From Chiua virens (taxonomy: Eukaryota > Basidiomycota > Agaricomycetes > Boletales > Boletaceae), in assembly GCA_019787685.1 (NCBI GenBank), contig JAHNUO010000006.1, forward strand, positions 1,612,001-1,676,000: a stretch of 64,000 nucleotides of DNA, given 5' to 3'. The notes beneath the pieces are model-generated. The model did no database searches. It was given only the letters and a program-made list of their open reading frames with translations, and was not told where the DNA came from. Below, one piece after another: positions 1 through 11,425 of the stretch. A program made the translations under genes and the position numbers. The number at the start of each line of letters is the position of its first letter. Position 1 is the first letter of the stretch.

Positions 1-523
1 GTCAGGATGATCTATCCCGAACTTGCACCTCGGGTCGCTGATGGAATTTGGAATTGGAATATAGGGCAATGCTTCATGACGAGACACGTTATCCGAACCC
101 CATGGATTTTGACCCCGATCGTTTCGTTGATCGAGAAAGAAATGAAATATTAGGGACTAATAAGTTTCCTCAAGCTGCTTTTGGATTTGGAAGGCGGTAA
201 TAATATCACTTCATTCTCGGCCAACGTCTGAATTATCAATGCTTAGATTGTGTCCTGGACGATGGCTTGCGATGGATTCGGTCTGGATAACTATTGCGTC
301 CATTCTTACGGTCTATACCATCGAAAAAGCACTTTCGGAAGACGGGTCGGAAATTACCCCTTCATTGGAATACACCTCCGCTCTCCTTAGGTCTGTCTCT
401 ATTTTGGTCATCTAATTATCAGCGAACTAAGACACGCACAGTCACCCGAAACCCTTCCAATGTCGTTTTGTGCCTCGAAACGACAAAGCTATTTATCTCA
501 TCAAACAGACCGGCATTAGTTGA
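1..523 (+). CDS. Cytochrome P450, 3' end only (gene enters from the left edge)
   Basis: This is the C-terminal part of a heme-thiolate monooxygenase of the fungal multi-family type, probably ER-anchored; the anchor lies outside the window. From about base 66 the frame gives MLHDETRYPNPMDFDPDRF, the PERF-like region. The heme-binding loop FGFGRRLCPGRW follows, with its cysteine, reconstituted across an intron at 197-246. After a second intron at 391-441 comes the C-terminal strand SHPKPFQCRFVPRN, and the stop is at 521-523. Both introns are GT-AG and about 50 nt. Bases 1-65 are harder to frame and probably contain part of another intron. The substrate cannot be inferred. The family is certain; the subfamily is unknown. 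Confidence 0.93.
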
Positions 524-696
524 GGTCTATTGTTGACCAACTAGGTCAGACGTTGCAATGAAAATGTTGTATTTATGACGACTACTCCTTTACGACAATT
601 GCCACTTGTAGCCTACTCTTGATTCATAACCAAGGCAGAATATAAATGATCTATAATCTAACGTGTCCGAAATCAATTTCTTTAATCTGGTAACTA

Positions 697-1822
697 TCAC
701 CACCATCCCAATATTGATACCTCCACACCCATGCTTTTCACCTTGTCTACCGCTTGCTGTAGCTGCATCTTCCAGGGTCGTTCAGGGTTGTTATGTACAG
801 GAATAGCGCCGACTTCAAGAAAATAAACATCATCGAATGGTTTAGTGCAGAGTGACGGGCGCCGATCTATTCGCAAAACATCAATGTCAAGCGACCCGAT
901 TGTTCTGGGAATATGCAATGATTGCTTCATCGATTCACAAGGAAGAAGCTGGAGTCGTAGCAGGGCCATGTTCTGTATAGGTGTAGAGTATCCCTCCGGA
1001 AGGGCTACATCCAGACCCCGTGAAAGGATATAAAAGCGAGTAAAATTTACTGTGCTAGGATCAGCAACACTCATGACCTGTCATGACAAAGCACTGACGT
1101 GACTCATCCTGAATACCTTCTTTCAGGACTTCCAATCCTTCATAGATAATGACAACCATCGACGAGCATATGGCAGCGCATTTCATTGGGTCCAGTCCAT
1201 TTTCAGCGGAGAGTAGCATTTTCGCCGCGCTTGCAGTGGAATCTGTGGGCACCAAAGATGCCCGGGGCAAGTGCTTGACTAACCACGCGCGACATTGTCC
1301 CAAAGCCTTAGAGCCATTGCGACACCGAGTTCTAGTCAGATTCTCGAAGAATCGTATCACAGGAACGTACTTGCTCGTGACTCAAAATCTTCTCGATGTT
1401 CTCCAATTTGACCCCCTTCCGAATCACCAGAGAGTGCTTGACTTCAAAGACGGTGACACCCCTCACAAAAACCTCTCGTCCAACTGTAGGGAAACGCAAG
1501 ACATTATATGTTTCGATAACTGTGCCGTTTGTGCTATTTTCTTGAGGGATAATCCCGAACGGCATGGTGGTCGTTAACGCTTTCCGTACATCTGTCGGCA
1601 GTTAGTTCTTCTCCCGCCCAATGAAATCGATTTGGCTCGCCTGCAATTGTTGGTTGAGGGACATATTCAACAGAATTGCCAAAGCATTCGAACGCTGCCT
1701 GAACCGATTGTCAGCAAACAACGAAAATATTTGAACCGAACAGTGACCTGGTGGGAATAGGTTCCAACTGGACCGAGAAAAGCCAATCGTGGCTTTTGCG
1801 CACTGCTGGGTGTGGTGGACAT
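697..1822 (-). CDS. PHA2: Prephenate dehydratase (phenylalanine biosynthesis)
   Basis: Converts prephenate to phenylpyruvate in phenylalanine synthesis. Exons on the minus strand are 1748-1822, 1641-1698, 1371-1591, 1099-1306 and 697-1049, giving 304 residues in one frame. The N-terminus has LAFLGPVGTYSHQAAF, then GIIPQENSTNGTV and ALGQCRAWL of the catalytic domain. The C-terminal ACT regulatory domain starts near ESLNFTRFYIL and contains LRIDRRPS in place of the usual ESRP. The intron at 1592-1640 has a GC donor, and splicing there restores PTIADVRKAL. Met at 1820-1822 was chosen because the conserved domain starts ten residues later; an in-frame Met upstream at about 1863 is also possible. 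An ACT domain suggests phenylalanine feedback control, which is family knowledge. Confidence 0.93.
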
Positions 1823-2612
1823 GTAATGGCGAAAATATTGCAAACCTGTTTTGATGGGGTTCATCTGAAGCATAGTCGGCGGTAGGTAGTGAAAGATTGA
1901 AAGAGTGAGATAGGATGTACTAGCTTGGAACACTGCAAAAAGTACGGTCAACCGATAATCGGCGTCTGTTGGCACGTGAAATATGTGCCAGCGTCACCGA
2001 TAATTGTATGTCACTGATGCTGGTCATTTGGTCTACTGAAAATCAGTGTCACAGGCGCTTGTAAACGTGCACCGAAAATACCATTATCAGTGCTCTTGAG
2101 CACTCATTATCATGCCAGGCACTCGGATTTCAGTTCCCACTCTGAGTCGACTCACGACGGTACTGATACGATTAATGATCAATTACTATTAGTACATAGT
2201 ATTTTCACAACGGTTATCAGCAATAATGAGAAGACAAGATGTGATCCAGTGAAGGGATAAATTGAGCATGCAAGCTGTCGAAGGGGGGTGAAAACAAAAC
2301 GAGGATGCACTTGAAATTAACCTTCAGAACAGCTGCATTAGTGATTGGTCGCAAGTCACTGCAGGGTCGCCCTAACCCAAGAATCCGAGGACTTGGTGAT
2401 AATATCTTGCCGGCGTTCCCGGACACCTCTGAATTATGTAATGCACTTTGGTGAGAACCGGCTCTCCCAGGACTTAGCTAATATTAATAGCCTACAAGCG
2501 TAGAATTAGTGTAGATAGGAAGTACCGCTTGGACCAGGTGTCTTAGATACCTGCCTTAGCGCGTTATGTAGGACTAGACTAGTCAGTTGCTACATAATAT
2601 TATCGCTTGTTC
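1823..2612. other. Intergenic stretch upstream of prephenate dehydratase
   Basis: I see no supportable gene here. A CACGTG E-box core lies at about 1973-1978, roughly 150 bp upstream of the PHA2 start. Short repeated strings such as ccgataat and agtaccgcttgg/agtaccacttgg (about 2518 and 2627) occur here and in the next block. They may be remnants of a short retroposon, but this is not demonstrable from one locus. Confidence 0.4.
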
Positions 2613-4450
2613 AAAAAAAAAAAAAGAAAGTACCACTTGGCCGATAATATAGATTATATAATCAGCATTTCCTGCTTATGCAAAGCCAAGAACATATCCC
2701 TTTTTGGTAGGCTACATTACAAATGGCTGTAAGGACCTTGGTCACTCCATCCCGGAGTTTCAAAAGTGCCTCAGGGAAATCATTGATTGTTTCAACATTG
2801 ACATATTGATGTTTACATGTAACCTGCTGCCTGGTATTAGGTCAATGATTGAAGATCTATTCACCCACTGGAGGGTTGATTAACCAGATGGTTTACTTTG
2901 GTTGCTTCATTGGCACCCTTGAGGTGCATTAAGTCAATGATACTATGGATAGATCTTCTGATGGTATCTAACTCAACCTTTCCTGATTTTCTTTCTCAGG
3001 CTTCTGGACATTGCACAATCGTTGATTGATCATATTTTCCCTGGTGAATTGGCTTTGAGCTTGGTCTGCTGGACCTATGCATGATTGGCACAAATATTGT
3101 GCTCTAGGAGCTTCCCTCCCATGTCTCTGTAAGTCCATCCAAAGGATATTCACATGCTTCACTCTGACCTGAATTCAAGTTGGTATAAGTGACCATGTAA
3201 TCTAGGTGCAGCTTGACTGTTGGTGCTAAAAGTCCTCCCATAAGGAGGTGGTTTAAAGTGACACTTCTCCAGTTCTGGGAGAGTTCCATCTTGAACCATA
3301 AGTTGTAGGTGTTCTTCACTGGCAGCTTGTCCCATAATGAATCCTCGCAGGAACAGAACAAGCTAGGATTTTTGGATCTTTCACAAAGGTATGATTTCCA
3401 GCATCCAAGATTTTTTGCAGTGAGAATCTGTCTGTGTGGTCAGAGAGAGTGAAGAGATCATTCACAGACTCGCAAAGAAGCAGTCCTGAGGTGTACTGAT
3501 ACCCAAACATGTACCCTCTCTTGTAAATGAGCTCAAGAATCCTGGACCCACCACTGGCTTGTCGCCTCTGAAAGAAACAATTAAGATTTTTTTTGCAAAG
3601 GTGATGATCACTGGCACCATTGACCTCACTTTCCTGATATCAGCATATCTTAAAGACCATGTGACTTATCAAGGTACAAGTCCTGTCCTCAGAACATAAC
3701 TATCAGTGTTTTCACCACTCATTGCATACTTGTTCCTTCTTGGCTATAGTTAAATGTAAAGCTTCTCACTCCCCTTCTAGCTTTTCAGAAAACATCTCTT
3801 TCCTGGAATCCTGGTAGGTAAATGACCCCTTGACCAATCCTCAAGCTTATGGCTCATTTCTTTTTGCTATGCTGGCTGAACAGACCAGTGACTTGACCAT
3901 CCAACATGAACTCCACAATAGTTTCTCCTCTAAATGGATGTCTTTCCCAGAGAATCCAGAGGTCACCAATTTCATCCGAGATGAGCTCCTCCACCTATGT
4001 GCCAAGGCACTCCTAGATGAAGTGCTAGCAGACCTGGACAAACTTGCAGTGAGGCAGGAATACCTCAAGACATTGTTCATCCCCAGGCTCAAGAACAAGC
4101 CTGGGCCATGAGATGGGATAGTGCAACTGGCCACACAGGACCACAAAATCTGGATGGCATCATCTAGAAAAAAAGGATGGAGAGCAAGGGCCGGCTTGAA
4201 GGAGTAGGGACACTGGACTTTTGCTGCAGCTGATTGAGGCATTTGTGTTGGTGTACATAGTAGGGTGGTGGTACGTGAGCAGTGAGCATTGGTGTCAATT
4301 CAGATTTGAATAGAGATGGTGATGCTAGGTGAAAACCATTGAGCTCATTTGTGATTTGTTGGTACACTTTCCCTCCTGAACTGATCTAGATTTCTGAGAA
4401 AGATGATTGAATTTGGATGGGTCATACATCTGCATGTAAGACAGACAAGA
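2613..4450. other. AT-richer block of unknown origin, starting at a poly-A run
   Basis: A run of about 13 A at 2613-2625 is followed by sequence visibly richer in A+T and in CA/TG steps than the flanking genes. It holds overlapping open frames on both strands: minus 3104-3361 and 3316-3510, and plus 3830-4111. None shows a domain I recognise. The composition, poly-A start and lack of typical 50-nt introns make an inserted repeat or degenerate transposable element plausible. No terminal repeats or target-site duplication were found by eye. Confidence 0.4.
3830..4111 (+). CDS. Unrecognised ORF inside the AT-rich block
   Basis: A 93-codon open frame, acidic in the middle (DELLHLCAKALLDEVLADL, likely helical) and ending in KTLFIPRLKNKPGP. 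I recognise no family, signal peptide or membrane segment. There is no clear upstream exon in frame. It lies in compositionally distinct sequence, so it may be a fragment of a repeat-encoded protein rather than a host gene. Its reading of charged helices and absence of low-complexity make it slightly more protein-like than the shadow frames around it. The function is unknown. Confidence 0.25.
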   Translation: MTNPQAYGSFLFAMLAEQTSDLTIQHELHNSFSSKWMSFPENPEVTNFIRDELLHLCAKALLDEVLADLDKLAVRQEYLKTLFIPRLKNKPGP

Positions 4451-4569
4451 CAATCACACAAAACTTCGAAGCAACAGGTTGGCCCGTACACTGCTGAATT
4501 GGTTATCACAATTTACTAAGGTGAGACTCATTGGAGCAATTTGAAAAACACAAGGCATGAATTGACTAC

Positions 4570-7459
4570 TCAAACATCCTCGATGAAACCGTTGTACAGT
4601 TTCATAAATGCTCCGAGATCATATGTCGACATTTGTGTGACCCGAGAAAGGAGAGAATCGTCTACCTCCGTGGGAATCGGTGCACCATCCGCGGGGACGG
4701 TGACAGCACTGGTGGCAAAAGGCCCACATACCTCGAGAATGCATGTGTCTAACATCTTCTGATACCGAGCTATGCACCAACATGTTTGCACTGCATCGCG
4801 CGTGAGAAGGAACTGATCTCTACTCACCAGACAATGGCACTCTCTCGCCCATCTTCCCTAATGCGATCCTATTGAAGGCGATTGAGGGAGCTGGATCAGT
4901 CCAGATGCAATGGGTCTATCTAACATACTAACCGAATGAATTCGAGCTCGATTCGAAGTGTCTTGATTTGTTGAATGCTCCTGGCGTCCTGAGCTGCCTT
5001 GAGGTATCGTCCAAAAACTCGACCAGCTAGGAACCAACAAAACTTTGGTACAATAGTTAGTGCCGTCTATTGGCGATAGTGGTATGTGATCTCACTGGAC
5101 AAAACAAGTCCAAAAGTCCGAGGTCATAGTTTGTGGATAATATACCGTGGACGAGCTCTAGAGTGCCCCGTGCAGCGTGAAGAATCTTCATTGCGGAAGT
5201 GCAGATATTAGCCCGCACATTCGAGTGGGGCTCGTGCAAGAGAATGATCGAGCTTGAACAGGTTTGGTCAGGATGTAGTTGACTGAGTGAGATCATGACA
5301 TACGCATGTAGCGTCAGATGAGTGGTGTATAAATGAACGTCTATGGAACTGTTTACGAATGGATCCATAAAATCATGCGGTAAAGAGCTCCGAAAGGAAA
5401 CAATCAAGTCGTCTAGTTGGCTGAAGGTACTGGTGGAACGGACATCCGGCTCGTTCCATCGATTCATCCTCGTGGGTTTCGATCCAGGATCCCCAAGATT
5501 TTCCATGATTCGAAACCTATTGTTGAAGTTCTTGATACGAGAGATGATCATCATAACCTTGATGTATAATGTGAATGAATCTGTTAGCCCAGGAGGATGA
5601 ATAAGGAATGTGTCGCGAAGATGTGACCATTGGCGGTGCTCTCTATCAACTGAGACCTACACATACATCAATAGTGCGTCGGAGAAAAAAAAATCCTGAT
5701 ATACTGACTCCAGCTCTTAATTTTGCCGCAGGGAGCGGCAAAAGCTGTGCGACATCACTATCGTCGAGTGACATGGCCCATCCATTTCCCGCACCTTGTT
5801 GCCTATCAATCGCGTAGGCCAACCAGAACAAATTGCGACGTGATTCATCCTCAGCAAAAGTAAGAGGATTTGGGATTATTGACATCGATCTTTCGGTAGC
5901 ATTCAGCGCATGAAATGGTGGGCAGAGGTTCAAACTAAGTGGAACTGCAATGCGTAGTGTTTGTCCGGAGGAGACGAAAAGCTGAAGAGCATCAGTATTG
6001 AAAACTTGATGTGTGAATATGGACCAAACCTCGATCCATCTTTGTGTACATATTCAGCTCAGCTCTCGCATCGACACCAATTATTAGCTCACCTTGCGTG
6101 ACTCCAATAGTGCCATGATAAGATGACGGTCGCTAAATATAGGTTAGCATTTGGAGTCGTTAATAGAAAGAAGATATTACCTTGCAAACACTGCAATGGT
6201 TTTTGTCCATTCATCAGACGTTTGTCAATCTGATTTCTCGCGTGTCTTGCTTGTTGTTCTGCGAAATCGGGAGTGCTCGATACTGGTTGCTGTCTATTTG
6301 CCACCGTGTACAGCGAACCAGCCGCACATATAGCATGGAGGAGAGGCGGCGAAGGGAAGTCTGGGTGGTCGGAGGGTAGCGAGAGTGCAGTCAAAAAAGT
6401 GGACATGTTGAGCAGTCGAGTGGCATGTGGGTGGAAAGCGAAAAAAGCATCGACACTGGCACTGCCGTTGAGAACCATTGAAATCGGGAGCACGCGAGGA
6501 AGTGACTCACATGTAGCGAAACAGGTCAGGACGAGGGAGGTGTTGTGGCCACCTCGGCCACAGAATGTCTACAATGATGTCCAGCTTGAGCTCAGGTGAG
6601 ATTTAAGCTGATTACCTAGCTCTGCTGGAATGCCTCCGAGAAAACCTTCCTCAAACGTCTCGAAGACGGACGAGTTGCCGTTCGGAATCGACGAGCTGAC
6701 GTAACTAGCAGACCGAGTACTATCATAGTTCTGTGTAGACGGAATAGTTACTGCACTGGATGGTGTGAGGACTAAGGGAGTTGAAGATATGGTGCATTGT
6801 GGGAGATCCACGGGCTGAGAGAATCCAACACTAACAAAGGAAGTGATCGTATCTTGTTTCACTTTCAACAAGGCCTCGAGTTCCACTGGCATCTAAAATT
6901 AACTTAGCACACAGGAAAATAAAGCCTAGCGCACGGATGCGGCTCTCTAAGAATTCATGCCGTTTTTTCGGGGTTTCGGGAGAGCTATCAGGAGCGCTAA
7001 CATCAGGAACTACAGACCACCATTTGATGAGGGCTGTATGTATCATCAGAACAGATGAATCAATTTACCCTCATCGTATGTGCACTCTGGATGCGGCGGT
7101 AGGGAAGAACCCTGTTGGGCATGCGCAAGTGAATAGGAATGCGAACGGACACAAGTTGTGCAAGGCCGTTTGGCGTCGCTATACGATGAAACCCAGTCAC
7201 ATTTAGCAACAACGTCAATCTCTGGTAAGCGACGTCAAGCACCATTTCTTGACCGCCAAGGACATTAATCATCAATACTACTAATACAAATCCGACGCGA
7301 GTAATCTTACCAGTTTCCGCCTTCTGCATTGATGACAGGCCTCCAAAGCCAAAGTTAGAGTATAAAAGAACGCCGATTTCCAACAAAAATTACCTGATTT
7401 CTCCTCAGTGTGCTTCCACTATTATTCTGGCCTGTGGCTGCCGAACTGACTTTGGGCAT
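4570..7459 (-). CDS. Zn2Cys6 fungal-specific transcription factor
   Basis: Predicted nuclear regulator with an N-terminal Zn2Cys6 binuclear cluster, a short coiled-coil (LESRILELEALLKVK) and a middle homology (fungal_trans) region with FHPHATRLL, DESRRNLFWLAYAIDR and GNGWAMSLDDSDVAQLLP. Fifteen exons, all with GT-AG introns, keep one frame of 719 residues: 7394-7459, 7311-7340, 7069-7219, 6935-7033, 6616-6885, 6511-6568, 6181-6461, 6093-6132, 6030-6039, 5709-5981, 5304-5656, 5096-5252, 4933-5042, 4828-4868 and 4570-4790. Exon 9 is only 10 nt. The zinc cluster is odd. All six cysteines are present (CHQC, KCD, CTTC, PEC), but there are extra residues before and after the third. The target genes are unknown. 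Confidence 0.88.
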
Positions 7460-7911
7460 GATCGTAGACTTTAGTAGTGATCTTGTCGTAGATATCCTTG
7501 GTCAAAGGTGGATCGACAGCACCGGAGCTGGTGAAAGAGCTTAGTTGGCCATGAGAATATTACTAGTAGCCGGATCTCGGGGATATCCGCATGAATGCCG
7601 TACCCCGTGCTCAAGCTCAAGTCTTTCAATCCTACCTTGGGCCGCTGGCCAACCATCTCGACTAGAGCCTTGAAAGAAATAACTGAAGTTCTAAAGTGGT
7701 CCAAAACCAAGGCGAAAGAAAACTGCTAGGATATTGGCGATCTCTCATTCGCTCCATTGAGCCAGACAAGTGTATTCAGGTGGAACGAAGAGAAAATATA
7801 GCATACCGGTCGTAAAGTGAGCAGGAGATAAATGGTGTGAAATGCAGAGGAAATCCATCTACGGAAGGAAATGTCGAAAAGGTCCCCTCAGTCTCCGGTT
7901 CAAATGGCTCA
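7460..7911. other. Region between the Zn2Cys6 factor and rac1
   Basis: A minus-strand frame at 7471-7710 reads through LVEMVGQRPKVGLKDLSLS. A second, plausibly spliced, frame gives SSGAVDPPLTKDIYDK and ends near 7425 inside the first exon of the transcription factor. No family is recognised and the start cannot be placed. It may be a small unannotated gene or simply the promoter of the transcription factor. Confidence 0.25.
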
Positions 7912-8869
7912 TCATACGACCACACATCCTCGTCCGCGCTTCTCTTTCTTCGGAGGAGGATTCACTGTTAGATCAGACGTGAGGACTGTACGCGTGAAAG
8001 GTATGGTCCACTCACGAACTGCGCGAATGGCTTCGTCAAATACGGTCTTCAAGCCCTTCTGTGTCAGAGCGGAGCACTCTAAATATTTGACTGCCCCTAT
8101 GTCTCGAGCCATGGAAACACCTTGGCTGTATTGAATGGGTTGCATACGGCTGATGGGCGAACATTGGTGGGCATTAATGGATGGCAAGTAGTTCAAAGTA
8201 CTGACCGGTCGCGCAATTTCTCGATGGTGGCTGGATCTTCGCGCAAATCCAGCTTAGTGCCGACTAAAACTACCGAAGTAGACGGTGCGTGGTGCGAAAT
8301 CTCGGGCCACCACTAGGAAGATAAAAGAGTGGGTTGAATGGCGATCCTCGCAAGCTGATGGAACTTACTTTGGTCCTGACGTTTTCGTAGCTTGGAGGAC
8401 TGACTAGGGAGAAGCAGATCAAGAAAACGTCTGTCTGGGGATAAGAGAGTGGACGAAGACGATCGTAATCTTCCTGCCCAGCCGTATCCCACAACCCAAG
8501 CGAAATAGTTTTGCCGTCCACCATCACGTTCGCAGAGTAATTATCGAAAACTTTTACCACATGAGTGAGGATTGGACCGAATTATAGTGTGACAGAAGTA
8601 CCTGTTGGTATGTATTCTCCCTGTTACACCGTTGTCAGATGTTCGGTATCGGTCAATGTGCATCCGAGACTCACCGGGAACGCATTCGTGGTATAAGATA
8701 TGAGGAGGCAAGTCTGGCAACGGGCGATAAGCATTATAATTGGAGGGTTGCAAGGTTCTTCACGTGCCTTTCCAACGGCACCATCGCCTACCACGACACC
8801 TTTTGGAACATGTTATGAGAAAGAGAGAGGTGAATGTTGCTGTACGACATACATTTGATGGCCTGCATT
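7912..8869 (-). CDS. rac1: Rac1 small GTPase
   Basis: Rho-family GTPase that controls polarised growth and the actin cytoskeleton at the plasma membrane. Eight exons (8854-8869, 8768-8799, 8675-8713, 8602-8620, 8369-8550, 8206-8312, 8016-8149, 7912-7964) encode 193 residues, the normal Rac length. Visible motifs are the P-loop GDGAVGKT, effector loop [49 protein letters not shown], a basic tail KKEKRGRG and the CAAX box CVVV, a prenylation signal. The intron at 8714-8767 has a GC donor (AAG|GCACGT). Only splicing there gives the invariant GKTCLL of the P-loop. A Cdc42 assignment is less likely given the Rac-like switch and tail. Confidence 0.96.
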
Positions 8870-9327
8870 ATGTTCGTTGTGTCTAGTTCACGATAAACAC
8901 GCGGAAAGGACTAGTTATTTGAGAGAGGTGATCAGGCTGGCAAATCCAAGTATGTGGTTTCGGTTCGAGAGCGAGTGGTGATACCAGGAATTTTGGGGTT
9001 GGTGAGAGATGTGGACAAGGTCTTGCGGGACACGAATAAGTTGTACTTGATGTTAGCCTGATCTCCTTGATGAGGACCACGCGCGAGAGGAGCACGGCCG
9101 CCCCCACATTGATTTTTTCACACGACCCTAGCAACTACTTAGCAGTGCTCATTTCATATGCGTCACGACAAAAAATACACCTTTGCAAAAAAACACTTTA
9201 CAACTAGAATATCCAACGAATACGCAGATCATAACAATCTTAAAGGCCCAAGTTTCCACCTCCACGACCATACGCGATATAATAAGGCAGAGACAACATC
9301 GTCCGCAAGAATAGATGTCCGGCTACC
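8870..9327. other. rac1 upstream region
   Basis: No supportable gene. This is about 460 bp between the rac1 start codon and the stop of the next minus-strand gene, with pyrimidine/purine-rich patches. It probably contains the rac1 5' leader and promoter. Confidence 0.4.
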
Positions 9328-9329
9328 GA

Positions 9330-11294
9330 TCACTCAGCGCTCGTCCGTCGTCTCTTCAGGGGGGGTGAGCGCAAGTGTTTGCTACTCAATATCTCTGTCG
9401 GCGAAGCGGGGGAGCCATCCGTGAGCACCCTTTCTACTTCCTCCTCATCGTTCTCCACCAGATAATCTTCGTTACCATGATTGGATTGAGTTCGGCATGT
9501 TGACAATCTGAATGGAGCCATCAAGCCAATTCCGAGTCCCACAAGACCAGCTTCCAACCCTGATGCACCGACGTCAGAATGACGGACATTCCTGACCTAC
9601 TGGGCTCTCAGCTTCGGAAGAGGAACCGCAAGACAACGGAGTTCTTTGGTCAGCGTTACTTTCCCGCGTTCTTGGCTCTGAACAATGGTTTGTAAATCGA
9701 GCCGAATGGATCTTCGTTCGACGCTTGCATAGGACTCCCGCTTCCGATGGCACTTGCGGATGACAATGACCCATTAGTGAGCCAGTCGCCGGGTATATCA
9801 TGTGAAGAATTCATCGCAGAAGACTTGCGATGATGCATACGTCGCCGAAGTCCCACCACTGAGGGGCGAATCGTTGACGCGCTTGCGAAGATCGAGTGCA
9901 TTAAAAAGAGGACATGGAGATTGACCATCAGGTGAATAGTTGACGCGGAGAGGCCCGGAATATAACGGGGGAACTACCGAACGCATCGTTGAAGGGTTTG
10001 CTGCGTCCAACTGCACTGGAAGGAGTACGGATGATACTCGGAGTCCCCACGCTAGGGGAGCTAGAATTGCTAGTCGAGGCTTTGACAGCGGGGCTTATAC
10101 CACCCCGGACTAACATGCCAAGACACAGTTCCCTCGCCCTCGAGTGTAATGGATGACTTGGGCTCGGAAATCGCCATGGCTGATCAGAGGGAAGACGTGG
10201 TGGAGAGTGACGAAATGAAGGCGTCAACGTTGGATCATACGGGGAGACGGGAAGTAAGATGGGGGCAGTAGGAGGGGATACCATCGTTTGGTCAGAATCA
10301 GGATTATCCGAGGGCGTGGATTCGGAAGCGCCGGCATCCAGAACACCGTCACTTGATAGATTATGATTACTTGAAGGAGCCAGCTGAGGGGAATCCGGCG
10401 GCTCGATCAACGGCGCACATTCTGCGGCAATATTCTCCTCCTCTTGATAACTTTGATCCCTGTTCTGGATGGCGCCATCCGAAGGGGACGAGAAAAGATC
10501 TTGATTTGAACTTGTTACCATTGAGTTGATCTGTGGATGTCTTGTTAACTCGACGTAGATCCGACGATAAATTCTCCTTGTCAGAAACTGGTACTACGGT
10601 GCTGATCCCCTGTGAAAGCGTCAAGGTCGAACTGTAATGGATCTCTCAAATTACCTACTGTTTGATCCTCTTCCACTACGACTACGGTCATTGACGTCGC
10701 GACGATTTGACATTGCAATCTTATGTTTTTCGTATACATGACGTCGCCACATACTCTTTGCGTTTACCCCAGCATATGTTCTTCTACAGAACGTGCAACG
10801 TAGCCGGGGCTCTCCCCCTTCCGGCCAACCATCAGGACCCAATGCTTTCAGATCCTTTTTCTTGGCGGGACACCAGCCTCTAGGAGGTTCGAGATGAGGA
10901 GGATACGGAATGGCAGAGGGATTTGTAGAGGTCGAGGATATAAAATCGTTTGGGTTCAAGAACCACTCGGGATTGGCGGCCATGAGGGAATAAGAGAGAC
11001 CTTCGGGATAGAGGTGGGCATTGGGAAACCAGTAAAGGGGGGATGGATGAAGATGACACCAGGATCCAATGGAGATGGATCCATAAGAGGTATGTGTTGA
11101 GCTAGTGGGGCATTATTTCGAGATGGAGGAAGCTTGGAATGATTTTGTGCATGTAATGCGCTGTTGGGCGTGTATGGCTTCGGATTGAAAGAGTAGGTAG
11201 AAGGGGTGAAAAAGGTGAGATCGGGAGCAGGAGAAAGACAACGCTTGAGGGGGCGGGAGGGTGCAGCGGCGGGCAAGGAAGTGGAGCCAGACAT
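9330..11294 (-). CDS. Unnamed nuclear protein with a BED/C2H2-like zinc finger
   Basis: A multi-exon gene with a start at 11294 (MSGSTSLPAAAPSRPLKR). The first exon is proline/serine rich. The next carries a zinc-finger-like motif, LRCTFCRRTYAGVN followed by SMWRRHVYEKH (C-x2-C ... H-x4-H), then a basic RRDVNDRSRSGRG stretch. Later exons (about 9928-10560, 9656-9900 and 9330-9557) are disordered and rich in Ser, Pro and Asp, ending PPLKRRRTSAE, a nuclear-localisation-like tail. Exon boundaries between about 10980 and 11010 and between 9830 and 9960 are uncertain. A DNA-binding or chromatin role is an inference from the finger and tail only. I recognise no named orthologue. Confidence 0.6.
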
Positions 11295-11389
11295 GGGTGT
11301 CGCGAAAAGGGATGAGATTGAGAAGATGGGAATGCTTATTTTACTCAATTTCAAGCGGAGTTGACACGCTATCCCACAACAACGCGTCC

Positions 11390-11399
11390 GTCACGTGAC
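11390..11399. promoter_or_regulatory. GTCACGTGAC palindrome (E-box, bHLH/Cbf1-type site)
   Basis: A perfect 10-bp palindrome 96 bp upstream of the zinc-finger gene start and just beyond the DUF423 stop. CACGTG with flanking GT/AC is the classic bHLH (Cbf1/Pho4-like) core. That it is used here is an inference. Confidence 0.4.
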
Positions 11400-11425
11400 T
11401 CGTAATAATTCGCCTACGCTAAGTC

